The notes under the pieces: generated by a model | What the model saw: only the letters and a program-made list of their open reading frames with translations | Database searches by the model: none | Told to the model about the DNA's origin: nothing | Assembly (NCBI GenBank): GCA_945871425.1 | Contig: CAMBVS010000046.1 | Coordinates: 1-34,453, forward strand | Direction: 5' to 3' | Length of the DNA: 34,453 bases | Source of the DNA: Rhizobium sp. Q54 | GTDB taxonomy: Bacteria; Pseudomonadota; Alphaproteobacteria; SHVZ01 | In this document: one piece after another, positions 16,037 through 24,152 of the stretch | Layout of the letters: every line of letters starts with the position of its first letter | Numbering within the stretch: position 1 is the first letter of the stretch | Program-made: the position numbers and the translations under genes

Positions 16037-17629
16037 ATGTCGAAACCTAAGGTCCAGCGGATGGCGGGGCTGGCGGGACTCGCGTCCTCGCTCGTCGTCG
16101 CCCTCGCGATCGCGCAACCCGCTTCCGCCCAGAAGGTCCTGCGCGTGGTCCCGCACGCAGACCTCAAGGTGCTCGACGGCTATCAGACGACGGCGACCAT
16201 CACCGGGATGCACATGATCTCGGTCTACGACACGCTGTTCGCGTGGGACGAGAAGCTCGAGGTCAAGCCGCAGATGGTCGAGGGCTTTACGGTCACGCCC
16301 GACAAGCTGAAATACACCTTCACTCTGCGACCGGGACAGAAGTTCCATGACGGGACGCCGGTGACGTCCAAGGACGTCGTCGCGTCGGTCAAGCGCATGC
16401 TCGTGCGCGAGACCGTGGCGAGGGTGGCAGCTCCCTATGTCGCCAGCGTTGAAGGAATCGACGACAGGACATTCTCGATCACGTTGAAGGAACCCTTCGG
16501 CTTCCTGACGCTGATGCTGCCCGGCACCTCGACCGCCTATGCCGGCATCTACAGGGAAAAGGAAGCGTTGACCGATCCGAACACCCCGATCACCGAGACC
16601 ATCGGTTCCGGTCCTTTCACCTTCAACCGGGCCGAGTGGGTTCCCGGCGCCAAGGTCGTCTACGACAAGAACAAGAACTACGTGCCGAGGAGCGAGCCGC
16701 AGAGCGCGCTCGCCGGCGGCAAGATCGTCAAAGTCGACCGGGTCGAGTACAAGGTCATCCCGGACGCCGCGACCGCCTTCACCGCGCTTGGCGCGGGTGA
16801 AGTCGACCTCCTCGATCAGCCAACCCTCGACCTGATCCCGACCGTCGAGAAGAACCCCGACGTCGTCATCACGAACCCGACGCTGCTCGAGAACTATGGC
16901 GGACTTCGCCCGAACGTGCTGTTCCCGCCGTTCAACAACCCGAAGGCCCGCCAGGCCCTCGCGCTGATGGTCGACCAGGCCGAATACGCCCAGGCCGCGT
17001 ATGGCGACAAGAAGTACTGGCGAACCTGCATGTCGATGCTGGTCTGCGGTGGCCCGTTCGGCAGCGAGGCCGGCGGCGAGCCCTACGCCAAGCAGAACCT
17101 GGAGAAGGCCCGCCAGCTCCTCAAGGAGTCGGGCTATAACGGTGAAAAAATCGTGGTGATCGGCGCCGCCGACATCCCGAGCTTGAACGCCTTGACGCTG
17201 ATGACGATCGAGAATCTGAAGAAGATCGGCGCCAACGTCGAGCCGGTCATTGCCGACTGGGGCAGCATCGTCACCCGGCGCTCCAAGAAGGACCCGCCGG
17301 ACAAGGGCGGCTGGCACATCTTCCACACCACCTTCGGCGGCCCCGGCGGCTCGAACCCGCTGACCAGCCTTCCGGCCGCTACGGCCTGCGAAAATTCCTG
17401 GTTCGGCTGGCCCTGCGACAAGGTCGCCTCGGACATCCTGGCCAAGTTCGCGGCCGAGACCGATCCGGTGAAGCAGAAGGAGATCGGCGTCGAGTACCAG
17501 AAGCGGCTGTGGGAAGTGATCCCGTTCGTGCCGCTGGCGCAGTACACGCAGCCTATCCCGCACCGCAGGAACGTGACCGGCATCGTCAAGTCGCCGATCC
17601 AGTTCTTCTGGGGAATCGACAAGTCCTGA
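16037..17629 (+). CDS. ABC transporter family 5 solute-binding protein (Dpp/Opp type)
   Basis: This 530-residue periplasmic binding protein has a signal peptide (basic start SKPKVQRMAG, hydrophobic core, cleavage after ASA of AQPASAQK). The mature part follows the SBP_bac_5 pattern: LRVVPHADLKVLDGYQT, then DTLFAWDEKLEVKPQMVEGF, YTFTLRPGQKFHDGTPVTSK-DVVAS, and SGPFTFNRAEWVPGAKVVYD. Such proteins capture peptides, opines, nickel or sugars for an ABC importer. The specificity is unknown, but the M81 peptidases next door suggest small peptides. GGGAG lies six bases before the ATG. No permease or ATPase follows; a terminator comes immediately after the gene. It is a paralogue of the convergent gene at 17701-19287. 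Confidence 0.93.
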   Translation: MSKPKVQRMAGLAGLASSLVVALAIAQPASAQKVLRVVPHADLKVLDGYQTTATITGMHMISVYDTLFAWDEKLEVKPQMVEGFTVTPDKLKYTFTLRPGQKFHDGTPVTSKDVVASVKRMLVRETVARVAAPYVASVEGIDDRTFSITLKEPFGFLTLMLPGTSTAYAGIYREKEALTDPNTPITETIGSGPFTFNRAEWVPGAKVVYDKNKNYVPRSEPQSALAGGKIVKVDRVEYKVIPDAATAFTALGAGEVDLLDQPTLDLIPTVEKNPDVVITNPTLLENYGGLRPNVLFPPFNNPKARQALALMVDQAEYAQAAYGDKKYWRTCMSMLVCGGPFGSEAGGEPYAKQNLEKARQLLKESGYNGEKIVVIGAADIPSLNALTLMTIENLKKIGANVEPVIADWGSIVTRRSKKDPPDKGGWHIFHTTFGGPGGSNPLTSLPAATACENSWFGWPCDKVASDILAKFAAETDPVKQKEIGVEYQKRLWEVIPFVPLAQYTQPIPHRRNVTGIVKSPIQFFWGIDKS

Positions 17630-17654
17630 CGTCCTGGCGTTCGGTCATAGAAAA

Positions 17655-17683
17655 GGGCGGCGCGACCGGGTCGCGCCGCCCTC
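17655..17683. terminator. Perfect-stem bidirectional terminator between convergent solute-binding genes
   Basis: A 13-base-pair uninterrupted stem (17655-17667 with 17671-17683) encloses a three-base CGG loop. The plus strand continues CTTCGTTT; the minus strand continues TTTTC. It sits midway between two convergent paralogues and should stop both transcripts. Confidence 0.85.
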
Positions 17684-17700
17684 TTCGTTTCAGTGTGGTA

Positions 17701-19287
17701 TCAGCTCTTGTCGACGTTCCAGAAGGTCAGGATCGTCGCCTTCAGGAGGCCGGTGACGTTCTTGCGGAAGAACGTCGGCTGGCTGTACTGGCCGGTGACC
17801 GCGAGCGGCTGCACCTCGTAGAGGCGCTTGTGGTAGGCCTCGGCGAGACGCTTCTGGTCGGCCGGCGTCGCCGCTGCGAGGAACTGGTCGCGCAGCTTCA
17901 TCGCTTCCTGGTCGCAGGGCCAGCCGAACCAGTTCTTCTGGGCGCAGTCGGCGTTGACCGCCACATTGGTCAGCGGGTGGTGCATCGAGACGCCGCCCCA
18001 GGTGGTGTGGAAGATGTTCCAGCCACCCTGCTCCGGCGGCTCCTTCTTGGAGCGCCGGGTGACGATCGAGCCCCAGTCCGCCAGGATGACCTCGACGTTG
18101 CCGCCGATCGCCTTCAGCTTCTCGGCCGTGACCAGGGTCATGGCGTGGAGCGAGGGAAGGTCGGAGGCGCCGATGATGGTGATCTTCTCGCCCTTGTATC
18201 CGGACTCGGCGAGGAGCTGCCGGGCCTTGGCCATGTCGGCCTTCCTGTAGGGTTCCGACCCCGCATCGGTGGCGAACGGCGCGCCGCAGACGAAGTAGGA
18301 GTAGCAGACGCTCCACAGCTTCTCGTCGTCGCCGAATCCGGCCCGCAGGTAGTCGAGCTGGTCGACCATCATCTGCAGCGCCTGGCGCGCCTTGACGTTG
18401 TTGAAGGGCGGGTGCAGATGGTTCGGGCGGATGACGCCGACCGCAGGCACCGGGAACAGCGCCTCCATCCTCACATCCGGGTTGTTCTTGACCAGCCTCA
18501 CCATGTCGAGCGGCGGCTGGTCGACCAGGTCGACTTCGCCTTGGTTGAGGGCGGCGATGGAGGTGGCCGAGTCCGGGATGACCTTGTATTCGACGCGGTC
18601 GAGCTTCACCACCTTGCCGCCGGCCAGGCCGCTCGCCGGTTCCGAGCGGGCAACATAGTCCTTGTTCTTGTCGTAGACGACCTTGGAGCCGGGAACCCAT
18701 TCGGCCTTGTTGAAGGTGAAGGGGCCGGAGCCGATGGTCTCGCTGATCACGGTTCCGAGGTCGACCGAGGCTTCCTTCTCGCGCATCACGATCGGCAGCT
18801 GGCCGCCGGAGGACGCCAGCGAGAACAGCACCGGGCCGTAGGGCTCCTTCATCTTCAGGACGAAGGTGTTGGCGTCGACCGCCTCGAGCGAGGCCATGCG
18901 GTCCTGGAGCGAGCCGCCGACCGAATCCTTCTTCATCCAGCGGGTCAGCGAGGCGATGACGTCCTTCGTCGTCACCGGCGAGCCGTCGTGGAACTTGAGG
19001 CCGGGGCGGAGCGTGAAGGTATAGGTCAGGCCGTCGGCCGAGACCTTGTGGTCGCCGACCATTTGCGGCTTGGCTTCCAGCTTCTCATCCCAGTTGAACA
19101 GGAAGTCGTAGATCTGGACGCCATGCATCAGCGTGATGGTGGCTGTGGTGGTGGTCGGGTCGAGAACCTTGAGGTCGGCGTGCGGCACCACCCGCAGCAC
19201 CTTCTGAGCCGCGGCCGGCGTGGCCGCGAGCCCGATCGCCGCGGCGACGGCAAACGCCGCGCCGAAGATCCGGGGAATCGCTGTCAT
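17701..19287 (-). CDS. ABC transporter family 5 solute-binding protein (Dpp/Opp type), paralogue
   Basis: This 528-residue protein has a signal peptide cleaved near TPAAAQ. Its architecture is the same as the convergent gene at 16037-17629: QKVLRVVPHADLKVLDPTTT, DFLFNWDEKLEAKPQMVGDH, YTFTLRPGLKFHDGSPVTTK, ETIGSGPFTFNKAEWVPGSK and LADWGSIVTRRSKKEPPEQGG all have direct counterparts. The ligand-pocket part (for example the segments after LVKNNPDV and FVCGAPFATD) differs more, which suggests related but different ligands. Both copies end in DKS. GGGAG lies about ten bases before the ATG. No transporter membrane components are adjacent, so it must use an importer encoded elsewhere. Confidence 0.93.
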   Translation of the reverse strand: MTAIPRIFGAAFAVAAAIGLAATPAAAQKVLRVVPHADLKVLDPTTTTATITLMHGVQIYDFLFNWDEKLEAKPQMVGDHKVSADGLTYTFTLRPGLKFHDGSPVTTKDVIASLTRWMKKDSVGGSLQDRMASLEAVDANTFVLKMKEPYGPVLFSLASSGGQLPIVMREKEASVDLGTVISETIGSGPFTFNKAEWVPGSKVVYDKNKDYVARSEPASGLAGGKVVKLDRVEYKVIPDSATSIAALNQGEVDLVDQPPLDMVRLVKNNPDVRMEALFPVPAVGVIRPNHLHPPFNNVKARQALQMMVDQLDYLRAGFGDDEKLWSVCYSYFVCGAPFATDAGSEPYRKADMAKARQLLAESGYKGEKITIIGASDLPSLHAMTLVTAEKLKAIGGNVEVILADWGSIVTRRSKKEPPEQGGWNIFHTTWGGVSMHHPLTNVAVNADCAQKNWFGWPCDQEAMKLRDQFLAAATPADQKRLAEAYHKRLYEVQPLAVTGQYSQPTFFRKNVTGLLKATILTFWNVDKS

Positions 19288-19457
19288 TTGAAGTTGGCTC
19301 CCTGATGGTGGACGGGCGGAAGGACGTCGGATCTTTCACCACTCCGATACGGCTCTCCGATTCCGATAAGATCGAGGCTAGCAGTCCTCGCCGCTCCACC
19401 CAAGGGGATCGTAGGCATGCCCCTTACCTGCTCAAATTCGATCCCTTAGCCCGAAGT

Positions 19458-19898
19458 TCAGCCGCGTCCTTCGCTGCTTTCGGCCTTCTTCGCCCGCTGA
19501 AAGCGCATGCTTCCCATCTCGTCGAGTTCGGTCTGTTCGAGCTTCGCCAGCCGCTCGGCCTCCCGCTTCTCGCGGTTGGCCTGGGTGATCTCCGCCTGCT
19601 TCAGCTCGAGGAAGAGGCCGGAGAGTTCGTCTCGCACCCGCTCGACCTCGGCATCGGCGGCACGGATCGCGGCTTCCGTCACCTCGCGCCGCCTGAGGTA
19701 GAGCCGAGCGTAGTTGGCATAGCCCTGGCCCGCCTCGTAGGAGCCGCGGGCGGCTTCCTGCTCGCGCTTGAGCTCGGCGCCGAGATCGACCAGGGCCTGG
19801 CGGCACGCATCTGCCTCGCGTTCGGCCTCCGCCAGTTCGCGCCGCTTCTCGTCGACGCGCCATTGCACCAGGCGGATGAGGCTTCCCAGGTCCTTCAC
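19458..19898 (-). CDS. fliJ: Flagellar export chaperone FliJ
   Basis: FliJ is the central coiled-coil stalk of the flagellar type III export ATPase, comparable to the gamma subunit of F1, and helps escort substrates. The 146-residue protein is almost entirely charged helix: RLVQWRVDEKRRELAEAERE, ELKREQEAARGSYEAGQGYA, YLRRREVTEAAIRAADAEVE and QANREKREAERLAKLEQTEL, with heptad-like spacing and no membrane segment. It starts with GTG one base after the fliI stop codon, so the two are translationally coupled. Sequence identity in this family is low, so position after fliI is part of the assignment. Confidence 0.88.
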   Translation of the reverse strand: MKDLGSLIRLVQWRVDEKRRELAEAEREADACRQALVDLGAELKREQEAARGSYEAGQGYANYARLYLRRREVTEAAIRAADAEVERVRDELSGLFLELKQAEITQANREKREAERLAKLEQTELDEMGSMRFQRAKKAESSEGRG

Positions 19899-19899
19899 G

Positions 19900-21237
19900 T
19901 CATGCAGGCGGCGGGTTGTTCAGAATCTGGGCGAGCTGGGCATAGCCGGTCCCGAGATCGCAACGCTCGTCCTTGTCCTGCTTGAGGAAGCCTTCGAGCA
20001 GGGGATTGTAGGCGATGGCCTGGTCCACCTGCGGATCGGTGCCGCGGCGATAGGCGCCGAGGCGGATCAGCTCCGCCATGTCCTCATAGGTGCTGAGCAG
20101 CGCGCGGGCCCGCATCACCAGCGCGTTCTCCTCCGGCGTGTTGCAGCCTGGCATGGCGCGTGAGATCGAGCGCAGTAGGTTGATCGCCGGATAGCGGCCG
20201 CGCTCGGCGATCTGACGCTCCAGCACGATGTGGCCGTCGATGATGCCGCGGACGGCGTCGGCGATCGGCTCGTTGTGGTCGTCGCCCTCGACCAGCACGG
20301 CGAAGAGGCCTGTGATGGCGCCCTTGCCGGTGCCGGGACCGGCGCGCTCGAGCAGGCGCGGAAGCTCGGTGAACACGGTCGGCGTATAGCCCTTGGAGGC
20401 CGGCGGCTCGCCAGCCGAGAGGCCGATCTCGCGCTGGGCCATGGCGAAACGCGTGATCGAGTCGATCAGGCAGAGGACCTCCAGGTCCTGGTCGCGGAAG
20501 AACTCGCTGACGGTCAACGTCAGATAGGCCGCCTGGCGACGCATCAGCGGCGACTCGTCCGAGGTCGCGACCACGACGACCGAGCGCGCCAGCCCTTCGG
20601 GCCCCAGGATGTCCTGGATGAACTCCTGGACCTCGCGACCGCGCTCGCCGACCAGGCCGATGACGTTGACGTCGGCCGAGGTGTAGCGGGCGATCATCGA
20701 CATGGTCACCGACTTGCCGACGCCGGACCCTGCGAAGATCCCCATGCGCTGGCCTTCGACGACGGTGAGGAAGGTGTTCAGGGCGCGGACGCCGAGGTCG
20801 ATCTTGCCGCCGAGCCGCCGGCGCGAATGGGCCGGCGGCGGATTGGCTCGGAGCGGATAGGGCACGCGGCCGTTGGCCAGCGGACCCAGCCCGTCGATCG
20901 GTTCGCCCATGGCGTTGACGACCCGTCCGAGCCAGGACTTGTCCGGAAAGGCGACGGGCTCGGATTCTGCGACCTCGGCGCGGTTACCGACGCCGACCCC
21001 TTCCAGGCTGACGAAGGGCATGACCAGGGCCCGGTCCTTGCGGAACCCCACCACCTCGCAGGGCACCCGCCGTCCGCCACGGGCGAGCAGGTGGCAGCGG
21101 TCGCCGATCGAGAGCTGGCGCTCGACGCCACCGACCTCGACCAGCATGCCGAGGATCGAGGCCACCCGGCCGAACAATCGGTACTCGGACAGCTTCTCCA
21201 GCTGGTCGACGGCCTGCCGCAATGGGTTGACGTGCAT
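19900..21237 (-). CDS. fliI: Flagellar-type protein export ATPase FliI
   Basis: FliI is the hexameric ATPase at the cytoplasmic face of the flagellar type III secretion apparatus. The 445-residue protein has an N-terminal beta-barrel ([15 protein letters not shown]), the Walker A loop AGSGVGKS with Lys175, the [11 protein letters not shown] motif, a Walker B strand [20 protein letters not shown] and the C-terminal block [18 protein letters not shown] choose ATG at 21235-21237 ([14 protein letters not shown]). A GTG at 21252 would add five residues; neither has a clear Shine-Dalgarno sequence. It heads the fliI-fliJ unit and is divergent from ctrA, which controls flagellar genes in related bacteria. 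Confidence 0.96.
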   Translation of the reverse strand: MHVNPLRQAVDQLEKLSEYRLFGRVASILGMLVEVGGVERQLSIGDRCHLLARGGRRVPCEVVGFRKDRALVMPFVSLEGVGVGNRAEVAESEPVAFPDKSWLGRVVNAMGEPIDGLGPLANGRVPYPLRANPPPAHSRRRLGGKIDLGVRALNTFLTVVEGQRMGIFAGSGVGKSVTMSMIARYTSADVNVIGLVGERGREVQEFIQDILGPEGLARSVVVVATSDESPLMRRQAAYLTLTVSEFFRDQDLEVLCLIDSITRFAMAQREIGLSAGEPPASKGYTPTVFTELPRLLERAGPGTGKGAITGLFAVLVEGDDHNEPIADAVRGIIDGHIVLERQIAERGRYPAINLLRSISRAMPGCNTPEENALVMRARALLSTYEDMAELIRLGAYRRGTDPQVDQAIAYNPLLEGFLKQDKDERCDLGTGYAQLAQILNNPPPA

Positions 21238-21358
21238 TGGCCCAATCACCACAAGGGTTTGCAGGTCCTGGCGATTCCTGCGTTTGCGACGTTGCAGCCG
21301 GGAATTCGCAAGCGCATCCTAACATGGAAATGAAAGTCGGGCCTCGCCCGGGATGCTG

Positions 21359-21414
21359 TTAACCAAGTTTTAGGAATTTGTTAATAGCATCGGTTAGCCT
21401 TAATAGGGGTTAAC
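21359..21414 (+). promoter_or_regulatory. Candidate CtrA-binding sites in the ctrA leader
   Basis: An AT-rich patch directly before ctrA holds TTAACC then TTAG with the canonical seven-base spacing (21359-21373, TTAA-N7-TTAG). A second pair, TTAA-N6-TTAAC (21400-21414), is one base short of consensus. Further TTAA and TTAG half-sites lie at 21381 and 21394. CtrA recognises TTAA-N7-TTAA(C), so these could mediate autoregulation and control of divergent fliI. No experimentally defined promoter can be read. Confidence 0.5.
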
Positions 21415-21415
21415 G

Positions 21416-22114
21416 ATGCGTGTCCTTCTGGTCGAAGACGACTCCGCCACCGCGCGGTCCATCGAACTGATGCTGCGTTCCGGCGGCTTCGTGGTCGACA
21501 CGAGCGAGTTCGGCGAGGACGGCATCGAGGTCGGCAAGCTCTACGACTACGACATCATCCTCCTCGACCTGATGCTGCCGGACATCGACGGCTACGAGGT
21601 GCTCCGCCGGCTCCGCGCGCAGAAGGTGCAGACGCCGATCCTGATCATTTCCGGCCTTTCCGAGATGGACAACAAGATCAAGGGGCTGGGATTCGGCGCC
21701 GACGACTACCTGACCAAGCCCTTCGACCGCCGCGAGCTGATCGCCCGCATCCAGGCGATCGTGCGCCGCTCCAAGGGCCACGCCGTCTCGGTGCTGCGCA
21801 CCGGACGCCTCAGCATCAACCTCGGCGCCCACACGGTCGAGATCGACGGCAAGCCCGTGCATCTCACCAGCAAGGAATACGGCATCCTCGAGCTGCTCTC
21901 GCTGCGCAAGGGCACGACCCTGACCAAGGAGATGTTCCTGAACCATCTCTACGGCGGCATGGACGAGCCGGAGCCGAAGATCATCGACGTCTTCATCTGC
22001 AAGCTCAGGAAAAAGATCTCCAAGGTCGCCAATGGCGACAACTTCATCGAGACGGTCTGGGGCCGGGGCTATGTGCTGCGCGATCCCGCCGAAGTGAAGG
22101 CCAAGGCGAGCTGA
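21416..22114 (+). CDS. ctrA: Cell cycle response regulator CtrA
   Basis: CtrA is an OmpR/PhoB-type transcription factor that controls cell cycle, flagellum or development genes in Alphaproteobacteria. The 232-residue protein has a receiver domain ([20 protein letters not shown]; phospho-acceptor Asp51 in [16 protein letters not shown]; Lys of [13 protein letters not shown]) and a C-terminal winged helix ([52 protein letters not shown]). It ends in VKAKAS; a hydrophobic degradation tag like the AA of Caulobacter CtrA is absent. AGGGG six bases before the ATG is the probable ribosome binding site. The adjacent chpT encodes the phosphotransferase that phosphorylates CtrA from CckA. Confidence 0.96.
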   Translation: MRVLLVEDDSATARSIELMLRSGGFVVDTSEFGEDGIEVGKLYDYDIILLDLMLPDIDGYEVLRRLRAQKVQTPILIISGLSEMDNKIKGLGFGADDYLTKPFDRRELIARIQAIVRRSKGHAVSVLRTGRLSINLGAHTVEIDGKPVHLTSKEYGILELLSLRKGTTLTKEMFLNHLYGGMDEPEPKIIDVFICKLRKKISKVANGDNFIETVWGRGYVLRDPAEVKAKAS

Positions 22115-22127
22115 GCTCGCCGCGGCG

Positions 22128-22772
22128 TCAGGCCAGCCTCAGCGAGAGTTCGACCCGGTCGGCACCGGGTTCAGCGACGATCGCGGCCCCGATCTGTTGC
22201 GCCAGCCGACCCGCATACGCCGCACCGACCGATCTCGGGTCGAGGCTTTCCGGATCGGGCGTGGTCCCTGCCTTGAGCACCGCCAGCATGGCATCGGCCG
22301 CCGGCTCGAGCCGCGCTCCCGTTCCGATCGCGACGACGCTCGCTCCCGCCGGGGCGTCGACGGCGACCGCGACCTTGCCGCCGCGCGGCAGCGCTTCGGT
22401 GGCGACGACTATCAGGGCCAGAGTCAGCTTGAGCCCGCTCCGCGGCAGGCCGATCGCAGCATCGTCGGGGTCGGGCGGCCAATCCAGCGCGACCTGGCCG
22501 CCGGCGAGGAAGCCTTCGGTGAGGCCGCGCATATCCTGGATGCTCTGCCCTTCGTCGTGGCCGGCGTAGCCGTAGACCACCCGGAAGAAAGCGACCCGCT
22601 TCATCGCCCGGTCGGCCGACGAGGCGACCAAGTCGAGGGCATCCTTCTGCATGGTGTCGCAGAACTCCGAGAGAAGCTCGACACCATTGGCGACCGCCCC
22701 GATCGGGTTCACCAGATCATGACAGAGGCGGGAGGCCAGCATTTCCGCCAGCTTGAGGTCGAAGGTGCTCAC
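22128..22772 (-). CDS. chpT: Histidine phosphotransferase ChpT
   Basis: ChpT relays phosphate from the hybrid kinase CckA to CtrA and CpdR. The 214-residue protein has the dimerising helical hairpin with phospho-accepting His18 in MLASRLCHDLVNPIGAVANG, followed by a degenerate HATPase-like domain (GLKLTLALIVVATEALPRGG). ATP-binding G-boxes are not evident, as is usual in this family. The start is GTG with GGAG about six bases upstream. It is convergent with ctrA (13 bases between stop codons) and divergent from the DUF3553 gene (51 bases). It has no terminator of its own that I can see. Confidence 0.93.
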   Translation of the reverse strand: MSTFDLKLAEMLASRLCHDLVNPIGAVANGVELLSEFCDTMQKDALDLVASSADRAMKRVAFFRVVYGYAGHDEGQSIQDMRGLTEGFLAGGQVALDWPPDPDDAAIGLPRSGLKLTLALIVVATEALPRGGKVAVAVDAPAGASVVAIGTGARLEPAADAMLAVLKAGTTPDPESLDPRSVGAAYAGRLAQQIGAAIVAEPGADRVELSLRLA

Positions 22773-22823
22773 TTGGGTCTCCAGTTTCGTTTATATTATC
22801 AGCAGTTGATCGGAGACGAACCC

Positions 22824-23009
22824 GTGTCATCAGACCTCGCGCCGGGCACCCTGGTGCGCCACCCCGACCGCCCGGACTGGGGGTTGGGTCAGGTGCAGTC
22901 GGCGATCGGCCGCCGCATCACGGTCAACTTCGAGAACGCCGGGAAGCTCCTGATCAACGCCGACGTTGTGTCCCTGGAAGAGGTCATCGAGGCGGGACGA
23001 GCCCGCTGA
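22824..23009 (+). CDS. DUF3553 domain protein (61 residues)
   Basis: This small protein begins at GTG (22824-22826) with GGAG eight bases upstream and reads SSDLAPGTLVRHPDRPDWGL, then GQVQSAIGRRITVNFENAGK, LLINADVVSLEEVIEAGRAR. This is the complete DUF3553 motif: a small beta-barrel with R-H-P-x-x-P-D-W-G-x-G-Q-V-Q and V-N-F-E-x-A-G-K. Related barrels in helicases and CarD-like proteins bind DNA or RNA polymerase, so a nucleic-acid role is possible but unproven. Divergence from chpT is an arrangement I remember from other alphaproteobacteria. Confidence 0.85.
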   Translation: MSSDLAPGTLVRHPDRPDWGLGQVQSAIGRRITVNFENAGKLLINADVVSLEEVIEAGRAR

Positions 23010-23083
23010 CCCGACCCGGCACCTCCGGCACCCGCATCGAAGCCGTCGCGGCGACGGCTGCGGCAGGGTAGACTGTTGATTCG

Positions 23084-23491
23084 ATGCTTCGCACGCTCGC
23101 CTTCGTCCTAGCGGTCTCCGCCACACCCGTCGTCGCCACCCTGGCGATGCCGCCGGCCGCCTTCGCCCAGGAGAAGGGCGGCGACAAGGACAAGAAGGCC
23201 AAAGAGAAGCAGCGCGGCGCGCCGGTGAAGAAGCAGGAGCCGGTGATCAGCAAGCTTCCCATCATCAGCGACGACGCCCGCTGCCAGGCCGAGGTCGCCG
23301 TCGCCGCCTTCAAGCGCTTAGGCGCGCTTTCGGTGCTGCTCTACATGCCGAGCGGCCTCGCCAACGCCGCAGCCGCCGGCAACACCGCCGCCTTCGGCTA
23401 TTGCGCCCAGAACCCGAAGGCCTGCGCCGATTCCGCCGAAATCCTCATGCCCAAGGTCGGCGAGCTGCCGCCGAGCTGCGAGGGCGACTAA
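23084..23491 (+). CDS. Small secreted protein with four cysteines, family not recognised
   Basis: This 135-residue protein has a clear signal peptide ([20 protein letters not shown], cleavage probably after AFA at residue 28), then a Lys-rich linker ([16 protein letters not shown], about residues 30-50). A small Ala-rich domain with Cys67, Cys107, Cys114 and Cys132 follows and could form two disulfides in the periplasm. The domain contains [20 protein letters not shown], which is hydrophobic but short. I do not recognise it. The Shine-Dalgarno sequence is weak. Its stop codon overlaps that of mobA by four bases. Function unknown. Confidence 0.72.
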   Translation: MLRTLAFVLAVSATPVVATLAMPPAAFAQEKGGDKDKKAKEKQRGAPVKKQEPVISKLPIISDDARCQAEVAVAAFKRLGALSVLLYMPSGLANAAAAGNTAAFGYCAQNPKACADSAEILMPKVGELPPSCEGD

Positions 23492-24096
23492 CCGGCGAGC
23501 AGCCGCTCGGCCGCGGCAAGATCCTCAGGCGAGTTGACGTTGAAGAACGGGTCGACCGGAAACGCCGGGAAGTCGACCACGGCAAGACGATGACGTGCCG
23601 TCCAGGCATCGACCTTGCGTACGCCCCCCTCGACGAGCGCGCGACGCAGATCCTCGCGCAGACGAACCGGCCAGAGGCCGATCACCGGATGCGGCTGGCC
23701 ATGGGACGCGGCGCAGACGAGTTCGGCCCCCTCCTCGGTCGCGACGATCAGGCGCGAGACCAAGTCTAGCGGCAGGAACGGGGCGTCGGTCGCGGCGGTC
23801 ACGATCCATAGGGCCGCCGGCACATTTGCCGCCGTCCAGTCGAGCCCGGCGAGCACGCCGGCAAGCGGGCCCGCGAATCCCTCGACCGAGTCCGGAACTA
23901 CCGGAAGGCCGGTCGCGGCGAATCGCACGGGATCACCATTGGCGTTCAGGATCAGGCGGTCGACCTGAGAGCGGAACCGTTCGATCACCCGATCGAGGAT
24001 GGGGCGCCCGCCGAGCAGGCGCAGACTCTTGTCGCCGCCGCCCATGCGTCGCGACTGGCCGCCGGCGAGGAGCACGCCGACGACGCCGGGGGTCAT
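23488..24096 (-). CDS. mobA: Molybdenum cofactor guanylyltransferase MobA
   Basis: MobA attaches GMP to molybdopterin-Mo, making the MGD cofactor used by DMSO-reductase-family enzymes. The 202-residue protein has the nucleotidyltransferase signature [20 protein letters not shown] at the N-terminus, then [20 protein letters not shown], the metal-binding Asp in [10 protein letters not shown], and HPVIGLWP and [17 protein letters not shown] at the C-terminus. All fit MobA rather than MobB or MocA. No other molybdopterin gene is nearby. It converges on the small secreted protein gene, sharing four bases at the stop codons. Confidence 0.93.
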   Translation of the reverse strand: MTPGVVGVLLAGGQSRRMGGGDKSLRLLGGRPILDRVIERFRSQVDRLILNANGDPVRFAATGLPVVPDSVEGFAGPLAGVLAGLDWTAANVPAALWIVTAATDAPFLPLDLVSRLIVATEEGAELVCAASHGQPHPVIGLWPVRLREDLRRALVEGGVRKVDAWTARHRLAVVDFPAFPVDPFFNVNSPEDLAAAERLLAG

Positions 24097-24152
24097 CCCG
24101 ACACCTCGTTGCTCGACCGCCGCGTCGAACGCATGAGTCTCCCCCCTCCGGA

